The notes under the pieces are model-generated. The model worked only from the letters and a program-made list of their open reading frames with translations. It was not told where the DNA came from and ran no database searches. The translations under genes and the position numbers were made by a program. DNA of 64,000 bases from Stratiolaelaps scimitus. Its lineage: Eukaryota > Arthropoda > Arachnida > Mesostigmata > Laelapidae. The stretch lies in assembly GCA_019614645.1 (NCBI GenBank), contig JABWDB010000014.1:4712001-4776000 (forward strand). Reading direction: 5' to 3'. Shown one piece after another: positions 45,706 to 57,402 of the stretch (position 1 is its first letter; each line of letters starts with the position of its first letter).

Positions 45706-48700
45706 ACTGCGGCCGGTGCAGCGCGCTGAGCGGCGGCCCGACTCAGCTCACCTTGCTTATCCTGGCGAAGAACACACACGCACACACAGACACACAACGG
45801 TTTTCACAATTGAAACGGTGGAACAATAAAACAAAACAAGAGAACACTTGCACACACCAGCACAACACAAGCACTATAAATACTAGGACTGTCCACCACT
45901 ACTACCACCACTTCTAGAACCAGCGACTACGGTAGAACAACAAACAACACTCGCGCCGTCCCGGCGGAGGCGGCGCCGCCGCCGCTGTCGATGCGCCGCC
46001 CGTGCAGAGGATGCGGTGGCGCACGAGATCGAGCTATGACGATGACGAAGAGGGATAATCAGAGATGAGTGTTGCGTAGATAGAGAAGCACACTGATATC
46101 CAGCTGATATACCGAGAGACAGGCTGGCACACGATGCCGAATTACATGAGCACGCTCGGAGCAACCGAGTCGCCAGTGGCAGCAACAGCAGATCACACAG
46201 GGTGGCAGCGAGCGACGAGGCAGAACAGCTACACTGACTCGTTTTCGATTTTCGCCAGGTCACAACGCGACACACCACTACGAACTGTGATGATTCGCAA
46301 TCGTTTCTGTTTACTGGTGGTGGCGGTGGTGGTGGTGGTGTTGCCGGTGGCTGTTGCTGTGATCGCCGTGCTGCCGAGCTACCTGCGTCCCAGCCTCAGG
46401 CTCGGTGGCGGCGGATTTGGCGGCTCGAAGCAGCTGTACGCACGGTGATCGCCGCTCCATTGTGCTGTCGCCGGACGTTAACGCTGCTGCCACTGGCGTT
46501 GTGGCGGCGGCTGCGGCAGAGCGGGTCGGGTCCAGTTGCTCGCTTACCCGTTCGTTCCGGCAGGACTCACTGCTGCTGCTGCAATTGCTGCGAGCGCGGT
46601 CTGCAGTGTCGTTCTGCAACCGCCAATAACCGCGACGAGTGCAACGAAGACGACTTCTGCCGCTGGTAGCGGCCACTGCAGCTCCGAGTGCACGCTATCT
46701 ATGGCGAACCACGATGTTCGTAAACGACCCGACTCGTCACATCATGCATCGTCAGGAACAGCGCGGCACTGTTGGGTGCACAGTTGCTGTGGCAAGCTGT
46801 ACCACGGACGAGTTTCGACAGAGCCTGGCGGCAGGTCGACTAGGTGGTCGCTCCCTGATGCTCCCAGCCCTGTAGTCACACACCACAGTCGGATAGGACT
46901 GGCTAACTCTTGGAGAATCCTCGCTGCTGTTGTGTTGCAAAGCAGCTGACACACAGTGGTTGCTGCGAGAGAGAAAAGCAGAGCTGGAGGGTGGAGGGAG
47001 AGAGAGACCGAGGCAGAGGCGGAGTCCATACGGACCAAGCAACAACCTATCTCGGTTTGTTATGATCGGCTGACGCGGCGAACGGACCGACGAGAAGGTT
47101 CGCTCACTGGCGCGAACACCGCGCGGAGTGTACGGTGGAACGTCGCTGCGGTGCAAAAATAATTGTTGGTAGGTGTCATCATTCACTGATTGGTGCGTTC
47201 GATCAAGCGATATACGTCTGTATGCGTTTACACGGCGGTTCCTTCTCGTGCATTCGCATTTCATGAAAATCGTTCAACTTTTTTCAATGATTTTCCGTGT
47301 GCAAACAATTGGCCACGCTCTCCCCGATCAAAACAGGGATCCTTGTTTTCGTTTCGGTCCTTATGCACAATTATTATGCACAAGTTTCGCTATGCACAAT
47401 TACAGTAATTAGTTTGTGGACGTTTGCTCATCTGTTAGAAAAAAAAATAGAAAATGCACTGAGCCATAAGCGACCGGCTAAGGCAAGCAATTCAGTCAAT
47501 CTATGCACGGAGACCTGATGTGTTTGCTAATTGAAACTAGATTCATTATGCAAGTGGTTAGGTATCTCAACGTATCACCTTGATTTATGCCGCCCCCCTT
47601 AAAAGCTAGTAAATAGCTAATTGAGCCCATTCCTCATTCTTCCATTCGAACAAATGGTAGATACCTTGGAGTTTTCTAAACGGGAGAATTTGCCGCTATC
47701 GGCTCGTTCCCCTTATGCCAAATTTGTCTAGGGTAAGGATGAGAAAAATTTGCACTTTCCTCAGATCCCGATGGTCATTCGAACCTGCGCAGCGAGGCTG
47801 ACTGAACCTTCTATGCCGATGCGCAAGTTCGGCGAGGAGGTTGCCATATTTGAGGGTAACTCTGCATTAACTTACCTTGATTAGTTCAGTTTTTTCCCGC
47901 CAAACTTTATCGTCAGGTGAATCAGCGCGGCGTTCGATGAAACGGCTAAGAATCATTCAGGTTTTCATAATGGCGCTCCCCAGCGGACAATCCGGGGAAG
48001 CGAGCTGCGTTCATATATTGGCGGCTCTGCTCGGGTCTGATCATCGTCGTTCGGGTGCGCTGGTTGGTGCGAAGAGCGCGGAGAGAGATGACCAAATTTG
48101 TCGGAGGCAGCAGATATTGTGGACGGCTGAGACAACGACAGATGGTGTTCTACCACCGCCGCAACACTGCGCTAGCCGTGTTCGGAGCTTGACAAACCTT
48201 CGGATCCTGTTAGATATCTGTTCGTTGTTGACATCCCTCTGCTGCACGCTTCTTCCGTGTCGAGTACCGCAAGGAAAGGTTGCTTCCTCCTCTCTCAATC
48301 TCGGTGAATCTGACGGATCAGAGGTGGATTTCCGTAGACGACAGGTTGTGGTCCCTTTAAGTGGATAGTAGTTTCTGAAGGATACAGAGGCGCGCACTGT
48401 CCGCCTCGTCATCGAACCCGGATCAATCGTTCTCCAAAGGACTTCAGAACGTAAGTTTGTAAATATAGTTCCGCTCGAGTGAATCGTGTGCCTCTGGCGT
48501 GCATTTCTGTTATACGTTGCCCCGCGGATCATTCTCTCTGCGCGCTTCCTTGACCTAGATAGTCATTCATACGCCTTTACATAACATGGTCCTCCGGCGC
48601 TCCTCGAAAAAAAACCCTGCATACAAAATGTCGTTGCTGAATTGTTTATTAAAGTCAATGATCTACATATATTTAATTTCTTTGGTAATATATATATATA

Positions 48701-48767
48701 AATATATATAATCCGATATTTATTACCAAAAAAAATCACATCTATCTGAATTGCTCGCTAAACATGA
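45706..48767. promoter_or_regulatory. GC-rich upstream region of the exchanger, candidate promoter and 5' UTR
   Basis: Directly upstream of the exchanger start codon the sequence becomes CpG- and triplet-rich (GCC, GGT and CTG runs from 45.9 to 46.7 kb). A donor-like CAAG|GTGAGC near 45743 could mark a 5' UTR intron. Many overlapping open frames on both strands here are Arg/Ser/His- or Val-rich products of the triplets, so none is called. The transcription start is probably in this stretch. From 47.1 to 48.7 kb I see nothing specific. Confidence 0.35.
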
Positions 48768-49028
48768 CTAGAACCCTCGCAAACTCAGCGAGATTTCCCG
48801 CACGTTCGTGGAGTTGAATCCCCAGTGAACGTTCCCACCTGCCAGCACCGGTGCTCTGTAACGATTCGCAGCGGTGTCTAGCTCGATTCTCTCCTCTTGC
48901 GCGGCTGAGCTAATCGTTTCTGTGGTTTCTCTTTGCGGCAAAGCGTCATCCATGAGCATTTCGTTTACTACAACTAGTGTACATATTTGGAAGTCTACGT
49001 ATCGATACTCGAGTTCTTCATCGCTTGC
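48768..49028 (-). CDS. terminal-exon candidate, unknown acidic protein
   Basis: An 87-codon frame opened by acceptor ATATATGCAG before 49028 and closed by TAG at 48768. The peptide is balanced and acidic (ASDEELEYRYVDFQICTLVV, then QEERIELDTAANRYRAP, ending SLRGF), unlike the Arg/Ser-rich shadows around it. No upstream exon was identified in the GC-rich sequence to its right. The family is unknown; it could be the end of a gene lying between the exchanger promoter and 57 kb, or chance. Confidence 0.35.
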   Translation of the reverse strand, partial: ASDEELEYRYVDFQICTLVVVNEMLMDDALPQRETTETISSAAQEERIELDTAANRYRAPVLAGGNVHWGFNSTNVREISLSLRGF

Positions 49029-49077
49029 CTGCATATATGGCAATGTTCACATGCCCATAAGGGTCTGTATACGTAAA

Positions 49078-49203
49078 TATATATATATATATATATACGT
49101 TCGTATGTATATATATATACGTTCGTATGTATATATATATATATACGTTCGTATGTATATATATATACGTACGTGCGTATATATATATATATGTACGTAT
49201 GTA
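49078..49203. repeat. minisatellite of (TA)n with ACGTTCGTATGT units
   Basis: About four copies of a roughly 22-30-base unit, TATATATATACGTTCGTATG, varying in the length of the TA part; the last copy has ACGTACGTGCGT. It starts about 50 bases upstream of the acceptor of the 48768-49028 candidate exon. Confidence 0.9.
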
Positions 49204-52200
49204 TTTGATACGTTTGATAGAAGCATGGCGTCGAGTGAGGCAAGAGTCTGACTAGTCTGTCTTTCTGCTGCAGCTGCTGCGGTCAGAGGGCATGGTGGCC
49301 GCTCATGCTGTTGGCGCCGCCGCTGCTGCCGTCTGCGGCAGTCATCAGGCTGTTCTGCTCTGTTCCTCTTCGTCCGGGTTCACACGGATGAACGCGGGCT
49401 TAGCTGACTTAAACTGAGTGGGGCCCGTTGTTGGTCTGTCTGTATGTCTGTCCGTCCGTCGGCGCGTCTGTATGTCTGCCGATCGGTTCGTGAGTGAGTC
49501 GGTAGCCCAGCCAGGCCAAGGCAGGCAAGGCAACGCAGGCCATCACTATCAACACCATTCACTCCGACGGCTTTGGGCTCACTCAGGAGCCAACCAGCTA
49601 GTCAGACAGTCGGCGAGCAGTGTTCAATGCGACCGCCGGCCGGTGGTCGCCCGTGCCCCGTCTCTGCCGAAGGCTCGAGCCCAACAGCTGCTGCTGCCGC
49701 CCTTTGATTCTTCTCTTTGGGTTTGCTTATTGTCGGTCGTTGCGCGTGTTCAGTGCTTGCCGTTGCTCGGTTTGGCCTGTCTGTACGTAGAGCGCTCGCA
49801 CCATCAGACGGCAGCATCCGGCGACGACGACGACTTTGAGAAACATCAGCAGCAGCTGCCGCCGCCGCCGCCACCACCACCGGCGCATGCTATCGCACGC
49901 ATAGAGATACGCAGCATCAGTACAAGCAGTAGGCCGGCCGGTGGGTCGGCCGCAAACAACCAGCCCTGTGTGGGCGCAGTCGTTGGCCAAAGCTGGCAGC
50001 ATCACCGATTCTTCGTGGCTTCGACCGGCGGCGGCGGTCGCGACTACGACCGAACCAGCACCGCTGTCGACATTGGCGTCGACATCCACCAGGCGCGCCA
50101 GGAGAGGTCTCCTCGTTGTCTTTACGTTGTCCGTCTCCCTGCGGCTGATGCTGATAGCCGGGTGGCGAAGAAGCGCTTGCTGGCGATAGTGGCGCTGCTA
50201 CCGTAGAACAGAGAAACGGTCGCTGTCGATGCCACCACGGCCGCAAGCCTTAGCGCCGAGAACTGCTAGCAGCGTTCGACGACTGTGGCGTTGGCGCACG
50301 CTGACGGTCCACGGCGGGAGTGCGGCAGCAGTGCCGGTGCGGTCTACCGAGGCCGCGGGCCGAGGTCCGTTTTTCAGCGGCCGTTTCTGACAATGCAGCA
50401 GAATACGGTGGCCGCCACGGCGTCGTAAAATCGGCTACGCCGTGAACGCAGTAAGATCAGGGGAGGGAGGGACTAAGGGCGTATGCTTTCTCGTATACCA
50501 ACCTGTCACTGGCTGAACGAGAACAAAATAGAAAATCGAATAGAACACAACCCTCTGTCTCCATACAGGCAAGCAGCTACTGAGAATCAACTGCTCTCTC
50601 CTATCGCGGCTGACAGTGGAGCAGCGATTGGACAGGCGAAAAGTGGTGAGCCCGCGTGCGGAACATTGCCAGCTTGTCCTTATGCGTACCGTACATAACG
50701 AAGACGAGAGATCTTCATGTTTGCTTCGTTTGCTTGCCCGTTACGATCTACCACCTCCTCATCCAGGAGAGAGAGGAATATATGAGGAACACCCTTTAAC
50801 CGGTAACTGACACTGGAGCGGCGGTGCCACCGAATTGTGTTCGCGCTACCAACGCGATTTATGAGCACGTGCCGTGGAACGCTGTGTTTGACGAAAACGG
50901 CGAAAAAGGCGCGCTTATCAATAAATATCTGTAAATAAGGAAAGTTGGCTTCACACACACTTCCAGGCGGAAGCACACGGGAGCATGTACATAGAGGATA
51001 GAGGCATTAGGGCACACTTAATTAGATATGTGATGCGAATGACTAATGGCGATTGGACAACAACAACAACAAACATCTCGCGATGAGTTCCCATGTGCGC
51101 GGGTGACCCAGCCGTTTGCCTGATCGACTCTCACGGGCCTTGAGAAGGAACGTAGCAGAGATCAGAACCACGTCACAGTGACTCTCAGTGTGTGTGTGTG
51201 TGTGTGTGTGCGCGTGTTGAGTCGACGAAGGATGACAAACTCGAATCAGTTTCAGCTACGTATAATCTAAAGTGGTCAACGGTAACGCTCTGGATATAGA
51301 AGGAGAATTGGTGAACAATGCAACAGAATAGCCATAGATAGTGGATTCGAGACGCCAGAGTGTATCAGTGCGCCGTACAAAACTACCGAATCATCTTATC
51401 TTGGAAGCACATCCAATTAGAGACCAATTACGTGTGAGTGCTGATACTTAGGTATGGTACGACGCGGCCAAGTCGGTTTCTATAATACTGTAGTAAATAA
51501 TAATAATAATGAAGTGAATAAACTTCCTCCCCCCCGGCTTTATTAAAAATGGAACTGTTATCCTGTCAGCAACAAATCATTTTGATGTAACTATTCAAAT
51601 CTCTCTTCGATACAAAACATAAATTTGCCTTCCTTGATCTATAATATCCTCAAATTACCGGATAGGTAAATTAAGGTGTTTCATTCCCCTGGACAAAATG
51701 AGTGTTCCTTCTATGCGTCCGTCATTAGCAAGCTGCTCTCATAATGGTGTCAATTAAGTCAACCAGTTGAGATGGGTTCATTACTAAGACATGCTCCAAA
51801 CGGCAGGAAGACGCCGGGGTAGTAGTAATAATAATAATCGATGCAATGTAAAATTATCTTCACCGCGCGACGAATTCATGCTTAGACATAAACGCTTAGA
51901 GATGTATTCGCTCAACAATACGATTATCCTCAACGTTCACCGCTGAAAGCGAGCAGCTCACTGCGTGCTCGCCGTAAGCACAATTCTCCGATGAAATGTA
52001 TCCGATTCTCGTGTCGTCGAATACCAAGTGCTCGTGACGCCTGTTCCTGATTCAGTCGCCGGCGACATTTCGGACAATTCGATTGGTCATCGCGTGGGAT
52101 CGCTCGGCCGGCGCTGCGTCATCCAGCTCTTTCGTCGTTGGCATCGGCAGCGACAGAAGTTTTATATACAGCCACCGTTCGCGCTCTACTCGCTCACCGA

Positions 52201-52529
52201 GAGCTGAGCGGCCAAGCAACGAATCAACTGGCGCGGCCGAAGTCCTGCTGCTATCGGCTACCCGGAACGGTCTTGAGTTAGCGCAGCAGCAGCATAAGCA
52301 GTGATTGGTATACCCATATTCATCCACATGCATGCTAAGTTCAGCGTCGCAAATGAATCCATTATGACGCGGCCAGTACGTCTGATGTCGTATAGAAATG
52401 TCATTCATTATTCTTATAATTATTATTATTATTATGATTATTTGGTTAAGTGACACGGGGCTGTGATTCACAAAGGACGCAACGTGGCTCGACTTGGAGG
52501 GGGGGAATCCCGTTGAATGAGGCTGCTAG

Positions 52530-52563
<34 letters not shown>

Positions 52564-53168
52564 GGTGTTTATGAAGACGATACTAGCTACAGTCACACGG
52601 AACTCGTCGCTTTGTTTTTGGCCAGCCGTTGTAAATCGGTCGAACATTTCCAAAACGCGAGAATAAACCATATACTTTAAGAAACTAACCGGTGGAACTG
52701 GGTCACCGATGCAAAAATAGAATGTAGTAACTGTATTGCCTTATTACCATATAACGAATCACAGCACCGGAATAATAATAATAATAATAATGATAATATT
52801 ATAATACTAAATTAAACCTATCTATCACGAAGCGTAATGAGTCTACGAAGAGTGCTGAGGGTGGCTCTGATTGACTTCGCGACACTCGATTGTGGAACGC
52901 ATTTTCAGCAAGAATATTCTACAAAATTGGAATTACATGAATCACATGATCCTAGAGCAAGAACTGATATTGGATGTAAGATAATTTAGCGCTTAGAACG
53001 GACGGAATTCGATGCTGATTGAACGATTTGTCGAAATCTAATAAAGTTCAATCGGAAATTATTGATCCGCAGATCTTAATGAATGCATTATTACTAACAT
53101 AATAAATTGCGTATATGCATAGAGAAAAGAACTCGGATTCGCAATGTAGAAATGTTCATAAAAATGTC
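49204..53168. other. GC-rich then AT-rich intergenic region
   Basis: From 49.25 to 50.4 kb the sequence is rich in GCC, CAG and GTCT repeats, including a (TCTG/TCCG)n run at 49435-49475. The 262-codon plus frame there is Cys/Pro/Gln-rich low complexity and is not called. From 50.4 to 53.1 kb I see a (GT)n run at 51190-51210, (TAA)n at 51497 and 52770, (TTA)n at 52420 and (TA)n at 52533-52560, but no supported gene. Confidence 0.4.
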
Positions 53169-53238
53169 GAACAGGAAAACGTATATCTACTAGCGAGTTT
53201 ATGAACAAACTCGCTAGTAGTTAGACGTCTCCCTGTTC
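53169..53238 (-). ncRNA. long hairpin, pre-miRNA-like if read on the minus strand
   Basis: Arms 53169-53200 and 53207-53238 (32 bases each, 6-base loop) are complementary except at four positions. The 14 base pairs next to the loop are perfect. Read on the minus strand, two of the four exceptions become G-U pairs, leaving only two internal mismatches; on the plus strand they are A-C mismatches. That asymmetry and the 70-base length resemble a miRNA precursor, but the loop is small and expression is unknown. A short foldback transposon remnant is the main alternative. Confidence 0.35.
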
Positions 53239-54038
53239 TTTTAGTCTGAACACTATACCTGTAATGAATATTTTTATTTCGAGGATACATCGAACATATT
53301 CCCCAATATCGCCTATAGTCATTTACATGCAAATCAGTTACCGAGGCAGCTGTCGTAATAGGCGACCGAGACCGCGTCAACTACGTGCAGATCATAAATC
53401 GGACAGAAACGCTGGCATTGGCCCTCCATTGTACGCCGCTGCCAATTTGGTCATGACCAGAGACTGTCATTTATTAGCAAGGTCGGCGGCATCCCCGCCA
53501 TTCGTCTCTTCAACGCGGACTATATCCACCGCGTTGGAATGTCTGTCCACGCCATGGCGGTGGATGGCGGATGAAATCGGACTCTCCCGAGCCGGGCGAT
53601 ACAGCTGCTGTGCTAATTACGTCAACCGTTCCAGTCAGGGGAATCAGTTTGTTTTGCCGAAGTCATTGAAATTGCTTTTAGCACAATGCGGGGTAGGGGC
53701 ACAGAAAGCGTTTAGAAATTAACGTGAGCCGAAACAAACACCCGAACGAATACGGTATTACGTCTAACAGTGACTGAGCATCCAATGTTGGCCTGAGGAA
53801 GTAGCTGACTAGGTGACGTCGGAGTCTCCAATGATTTGTTTGCTTGACTCAACGTTGGTTGGGAGGTAGTCGTCAATGTGTCGCCGTGCAGTTCCCTTAG
53901 ACACCAGAGCAGGCGGCGAGGTCAGCATTGATGTTCGAACGGAACTCATATAGGGAACAGAAGTCGATATGGGAAGTGGAATCTAGAGATAAGCAAACGA
54001 TGACCCGATGACCACACCAGATAACTTCGGCTTGATTA
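53239..54038. other. no supported gene
   Basis: A 152-codon plus-strand frame (53264-53722) has no motif I recognise and contains stretches that look like non-coding sequence. Nothing else is visible. Confidence 0.35.
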
Positions 54039-54469
54039 TTATCGGTTCCTACCTCCCAAGTTTGGCCTGCCTTGGTTATAACATGCTAGCATACATTTGA
54101 TGATGGCAAGATAAAAGTTCATTGGTACAACATTACTGAATCGGATGATCTTGGCTCGGAAGGAGCCAATAGTTCTGATGAGTGAAAACGCGTTTCCAAA
54201 GGGACCAACCTCCATATACGTGGTGATGCAAGCCGGCACGGAAAAGCTTTCGGGTTCTGATAAAGAATAGCAAAGATGAGAAGTGGACGACGCTCTATGG
54301 GTATGTAGGCGATGTCGAGCCCGGTGGCCTGGTGGTGCGTTCGTGAGCACCGTGCAATCGGAGGAGACGGACATAGGTGCACGGGTTCGATCACCACCGT
54401 TGCACATTTCCATTTAATGGGGTTGTGCGTCTGATGAAGCAACGCCGAAAGCAGTTGTACCGTAGACAT
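54039..54469 (-). mobile_element. possible endonuclease-domain remnant of a non-LTR retrotransposon
   Basis: Two overlapping minus frames contain pieces such as TGLDIAYIPIE, similar in position and wording to the (V/I)DIALIQEP motif of apurinic-type LINE endonucleases, followed by a segment with frame changes. It lies head-to-head with the reverse-transcriptase remnant at 54540. Decay makes this tentative. Confidence 0.3.
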
Positions 54470-54539
54470 TGTTAAATGTTGGCTGTGGGTCAGCCCGTAA
54501 AATGGTGGGTATGAGGGACATCTGAGATAGAGACTACCA

Positions 54540-55690
54540 AATCGTCATGAAACACTTGGCGTAGCCCAGATTGCTAAGCCAGATTATGGGGCTGCTGCGC
54601 GCTCGGGACAGTGGAGACGGCTGCTAGAGACGAGTGAAACTGAGCTCTCCAAAGGACCGATCCCTCAAACAACAAGGATAGAGAGTAAGCAAGTGGATAA
54701 GGGCGATGGGCAGGAGGCTGAAGTGTGGAAAAACGTTTGGGCTAGTAGGGATTCTGCCAGAGGTGACGAAAGCCCTTATGCTATAATATCATACCCTGAA
54801 GTTGTCCGAATAGTGGCTGCCAAGTTGCAGAGATGGGGGACCGATTTCCAAAATAGTGGAAACGGGATCGATTGATTGTCGTAGCAAAACTAGACAAGTC
54901 AGCGATGAAGCGATCATCCTATCGGCCTTTGCTGAGCATGGAGGTCAACACCTGAAAGGCGATCATCGCCAACAGGCTAATAAAGGAACTAGAGCAGAAG
55001 GCTGCTCGAAGGGGGATGTGATCCTTCCTGAGACTCAGCAGGAATACGTGGTCTTATAGTATCTGAAGAGGATTATAGGAAACTACCTGGACAATAGGGA
55101 GATTCGACGTTCTCTCTCGGGACCACCTGTCACCGATAGAGTGACAGCCAGTATCCCTAGGGGTCGGCCCCAGGGCCCAACCTGTGGTGGGTTGCTTATA
55201 ATGTGTCCTGGATTTAGACGTACTGAAAGGTGTTCAAGTGGCTGCGTAGTCCGACCGGCCGTTTCTGGGGGTGACGGCCGGAAACTCGGACGGCCTAGAG
55301 AGTCAGGCAAAGAGAGGCCCTCAAGTTAGTTGCCCCGTGGATAGAGCGCCTCATATTGGCGCTCGCTTCTGAGAATCCGAAAGGATACAACTAACTGTAA
55401 GGAAATACAGGGACTTGGACGTCCCATGATGCGGAGTAGCCATCAAGAAAAAAGCATGATGTTCACGGGGCATGGCGGGCTAGTGACAGGCAAGGCTGCC
55501 AAGGTGCGTCCGCAGTCTCACCAGGTCGCCCACTCCGCGGAGACACCTTATAAGAGAGCGAAAGGACACGCCAAGGTAACCTATCGTAGGAGACAGGTCC
55601 TCACGTGGCATGGATGCTTCCAAAAGTCCCTTCGCATGATTCAAAAGGTTGCCAGCCCTACCTGCGTACTGTACGATATATGAGTGATTG
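54540..55690 (+). mobile_element. dead R1-like non-LTR retrotransposon, reverse-transcriptase remnant
   Basis: Reading across frames on the plus strand gives, in order: WRRLLETSE; SSYRPL followed by IIANRLIKELE; then YLKRIIGNYLDNREI, VTASIPRGRPQGP (from the VPQGSVLGP block), LDLDVLKGVQVAA ending where the YxDD box should be, and a thumb-like segment with KAAKV. These are the successive blocks of R1/I-type reverse transcriptases. The copy is broken: stop codons and frame changes interrupt it, the segment with the first catalytic aspartate is missing between about 55000 and 55060, and the YxDD box is replaced by a stop and unrelated residues. It cannot encode an active enzyme. Confidence 0.75.
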
Positions 55691-57334
55691 ACCGTCTCAG
55701 CGCGTTATGCTGAGATACAAACAGACCCTCGAAACCCTCAGTCAGGACCTAGCGGAGTAAGCCACTGGACCCCTGATACGAGAGGTGCTCGAGCCGGACG
55801 AGGAGAAAGGATAACTATCCCAACTTGCTTCGGATGGTCTCCTCCGAAATTCTCTTGCTACTGTAGCATTCGTCATTTTCCAGCGGCTGCTAACGTTTCA
55901 TCAAGAAGCCAACGGTAACGGAGCTCGCACAATCATGCTGTTCTAGCGTCTACTCATTCCCAATCGTTGTGTCACCAAGTTATAAATCAACGAGATGTAA
56001 CGAGATGTTAGCGCGAGGAGGCGAATTTACGTTCCCAACATTGACTTTACCACTACTAACCAAGCCACGGCGTATTTGCGCACTGTTACGGTTTGGTGTC
56101 CAACGCTGAACAATGGTGATGCTGAGTACGAGCTGACTATACGAGCCGGTTAGTAGTGCATCACTGCTGCCTGGCGACAGTCGCCACCGACCTGCTCTGT
56201 CTTGGTTCCAGCTGTCAGTTTTACATCCCGTCAGTGTGCTGGTCATAAACGCGAATCTCTTCTGCGAGTTGATCATTCCATCCAGTATTTTGGCTATTAG
56301 CTTCGCTTGTCTCTGCTTCTTGCTTCGTTCACGGCGATTCACACCGTAGAACACCGCCGTATGACTGACGATAGCGAGATGACGTCGCCCCCGGCCGCGA
56401 GGAACCAACGGCGGCGGTGGCGGATAAAGTCGAGGAGGTTGACGTCTGATTCGGCTTCTTGCCTCGACGTTTCCCATGGCGATTCCACCTCTTAGGGCCA
56501 CTCTCAAGTGCCATGGGCATGGGGACGCTAAAGCCGCGCGGTTGAACTCAAGAGTGTGCACCCATCACTGCCATAGTGCGACTAGCTGTTCATGTCGTTG
56601 TAGTTCGAACGGCGACGGTTAGGCACACGCTTGTAAGGGCCCTGTCAGCGGCAGCGGCGACCGCAGTGGTGCGCTGTTGCTCTCCCAGTGCAGACAATCG
56701 TCGAACTGTCGATGAGTCGACCGTTGTCGCTGTCATCCGCTAGTTCTATCCCACATTTGCACCAAACTCAACGGCGAGATCGCCGGAGAACCAGCAGTTA
56801 CACTCATGGTGATAATAATCATCGTAATAATAATAATAATAGTATATGCTTTGTTTTCGTTCATGGACGAGTGAGTTTCCACACGGAGTCAGCCTACATT
56901 GCTAGTGTACTAGTGGCTGAGTAGTATAAAGGGACGTCTAACATCACAGTTTATCATTCGATGGTCGACGATGGGTGAATGAAGAGGTATCTCTCTGTAT
57001 TTGGTGTTTTAACGTTATTGAGCACGTGTGAATCATATGCAACGTAGTGCCCCTAGCGATTTCGCATTGTGAGCGCAAGGCGGCGAGAATTGTCACCACA
57101 GCATCATAGGTGGATTGGATAATACCAAGTTTATACACGGCTCATCGAAGAAAACGACGAGACACCAAAGTTGAAAGTGTTGCCCGATGACGTCAAATTT
57201 GATCGTGTCGAGGTGAAGAACTTCTAATGTGCGTGGTGTGTATGTGTGTGTGTATGTGCACGCATTCTTAGACGTGTGCTCCTTTCAAGTGGCTATCTCC
57301 GTACGGCTGCCTGAGGTGTAATTAATTTGAAACA
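55691..57334. other. upstream of the 57.3-kb exon candidate; GC-rich 56.3-56.7 kb
   Basis: The last part of the retroelement may reach about 55.9 kb. From 56.3 to 56.7 kb the sequence is CpG-rich, and two minus-strand frames overlap there (see 55980-56561). From 56.8 to 57.3 kb there are (TAA)n at 56820-56840 and a GT run at 57238-57255. A promoter for a rightward gene could lie here, which is an inference from composition. Confidence 0.35.
55980..56561 (-). CDS. unrecognised 193-codon ORF
   Basis: An unbroken minus frame. From an internal ATG it reads MGNVEARSRIRRQPPRLYP, then a Pro-run, then NRRERSKKQRQAKLIAKIL and DGMINSQKRFAF, a basic helix-like stretch with coding character. A second frame over 56329-56520 (MPMALESGPKRWNRHGKRRG) is also open, so one frame must be a shadow or the two belong to different exons. 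No domain is recognised. GC-richness makes chance open frames likely here. Confidence 0.25.
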   Translation of the reverse strand: MHTLEFNRAALASPCPWHLRVALRGGIAMGNVEARSRIRRQPPRLYPPPPPLVPRGRGRRHLAIVSHTAVFYGVNRRERSKKQRQAKLIAKILDGMINSQKRFAFMTSTLTGCKTDSWNQDRAGRWRLSPGSSDALLTGSYSQLVLSITIVQRWTPNRNSAQIRRGLVSSGKVNVGNVNSPPRANISLHLVDL

Positions 57335-57402
57335 ATGGAGACCATACCGAGCCCGACGAAGCAATGGACTATGGACGATATTGCCGCACTTCTCGATAAT
57401 GA
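57335..57402 (+). CDS. candidate first coding exon, gene unknown
   Basis: GAAACAATGG is a good start context. The frame reads METIPSPTKQWTMDDIAALL and meets a strong donor, AATGA|GTATGT, after 57402 in phase 2; the unspliced frame stops 33 bases later. Upstream sequence is compatible with a 5' UTR. The candidate exon at 60386 is in matching phase. No family is recognised from so short a piece. Confidence 0.35.

Noticed and set aside
45883..46949. Many overlapping 70-137-codon frames on both strands
   Set aside because: All are products of GCC/GGT/CTG triplet runs in the GC-rich exchanger upstream region; His-, Arg- or Val-rich, with no start or splice support.
49418..50206. 262-codon plus-strand frame
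   Set aside because: Long but low-complexity, with a TCTG/TCCG repeat at the start, a proline run and GCC repeats, and similar-length frames on the other strand. GC-rich sequence explains it.
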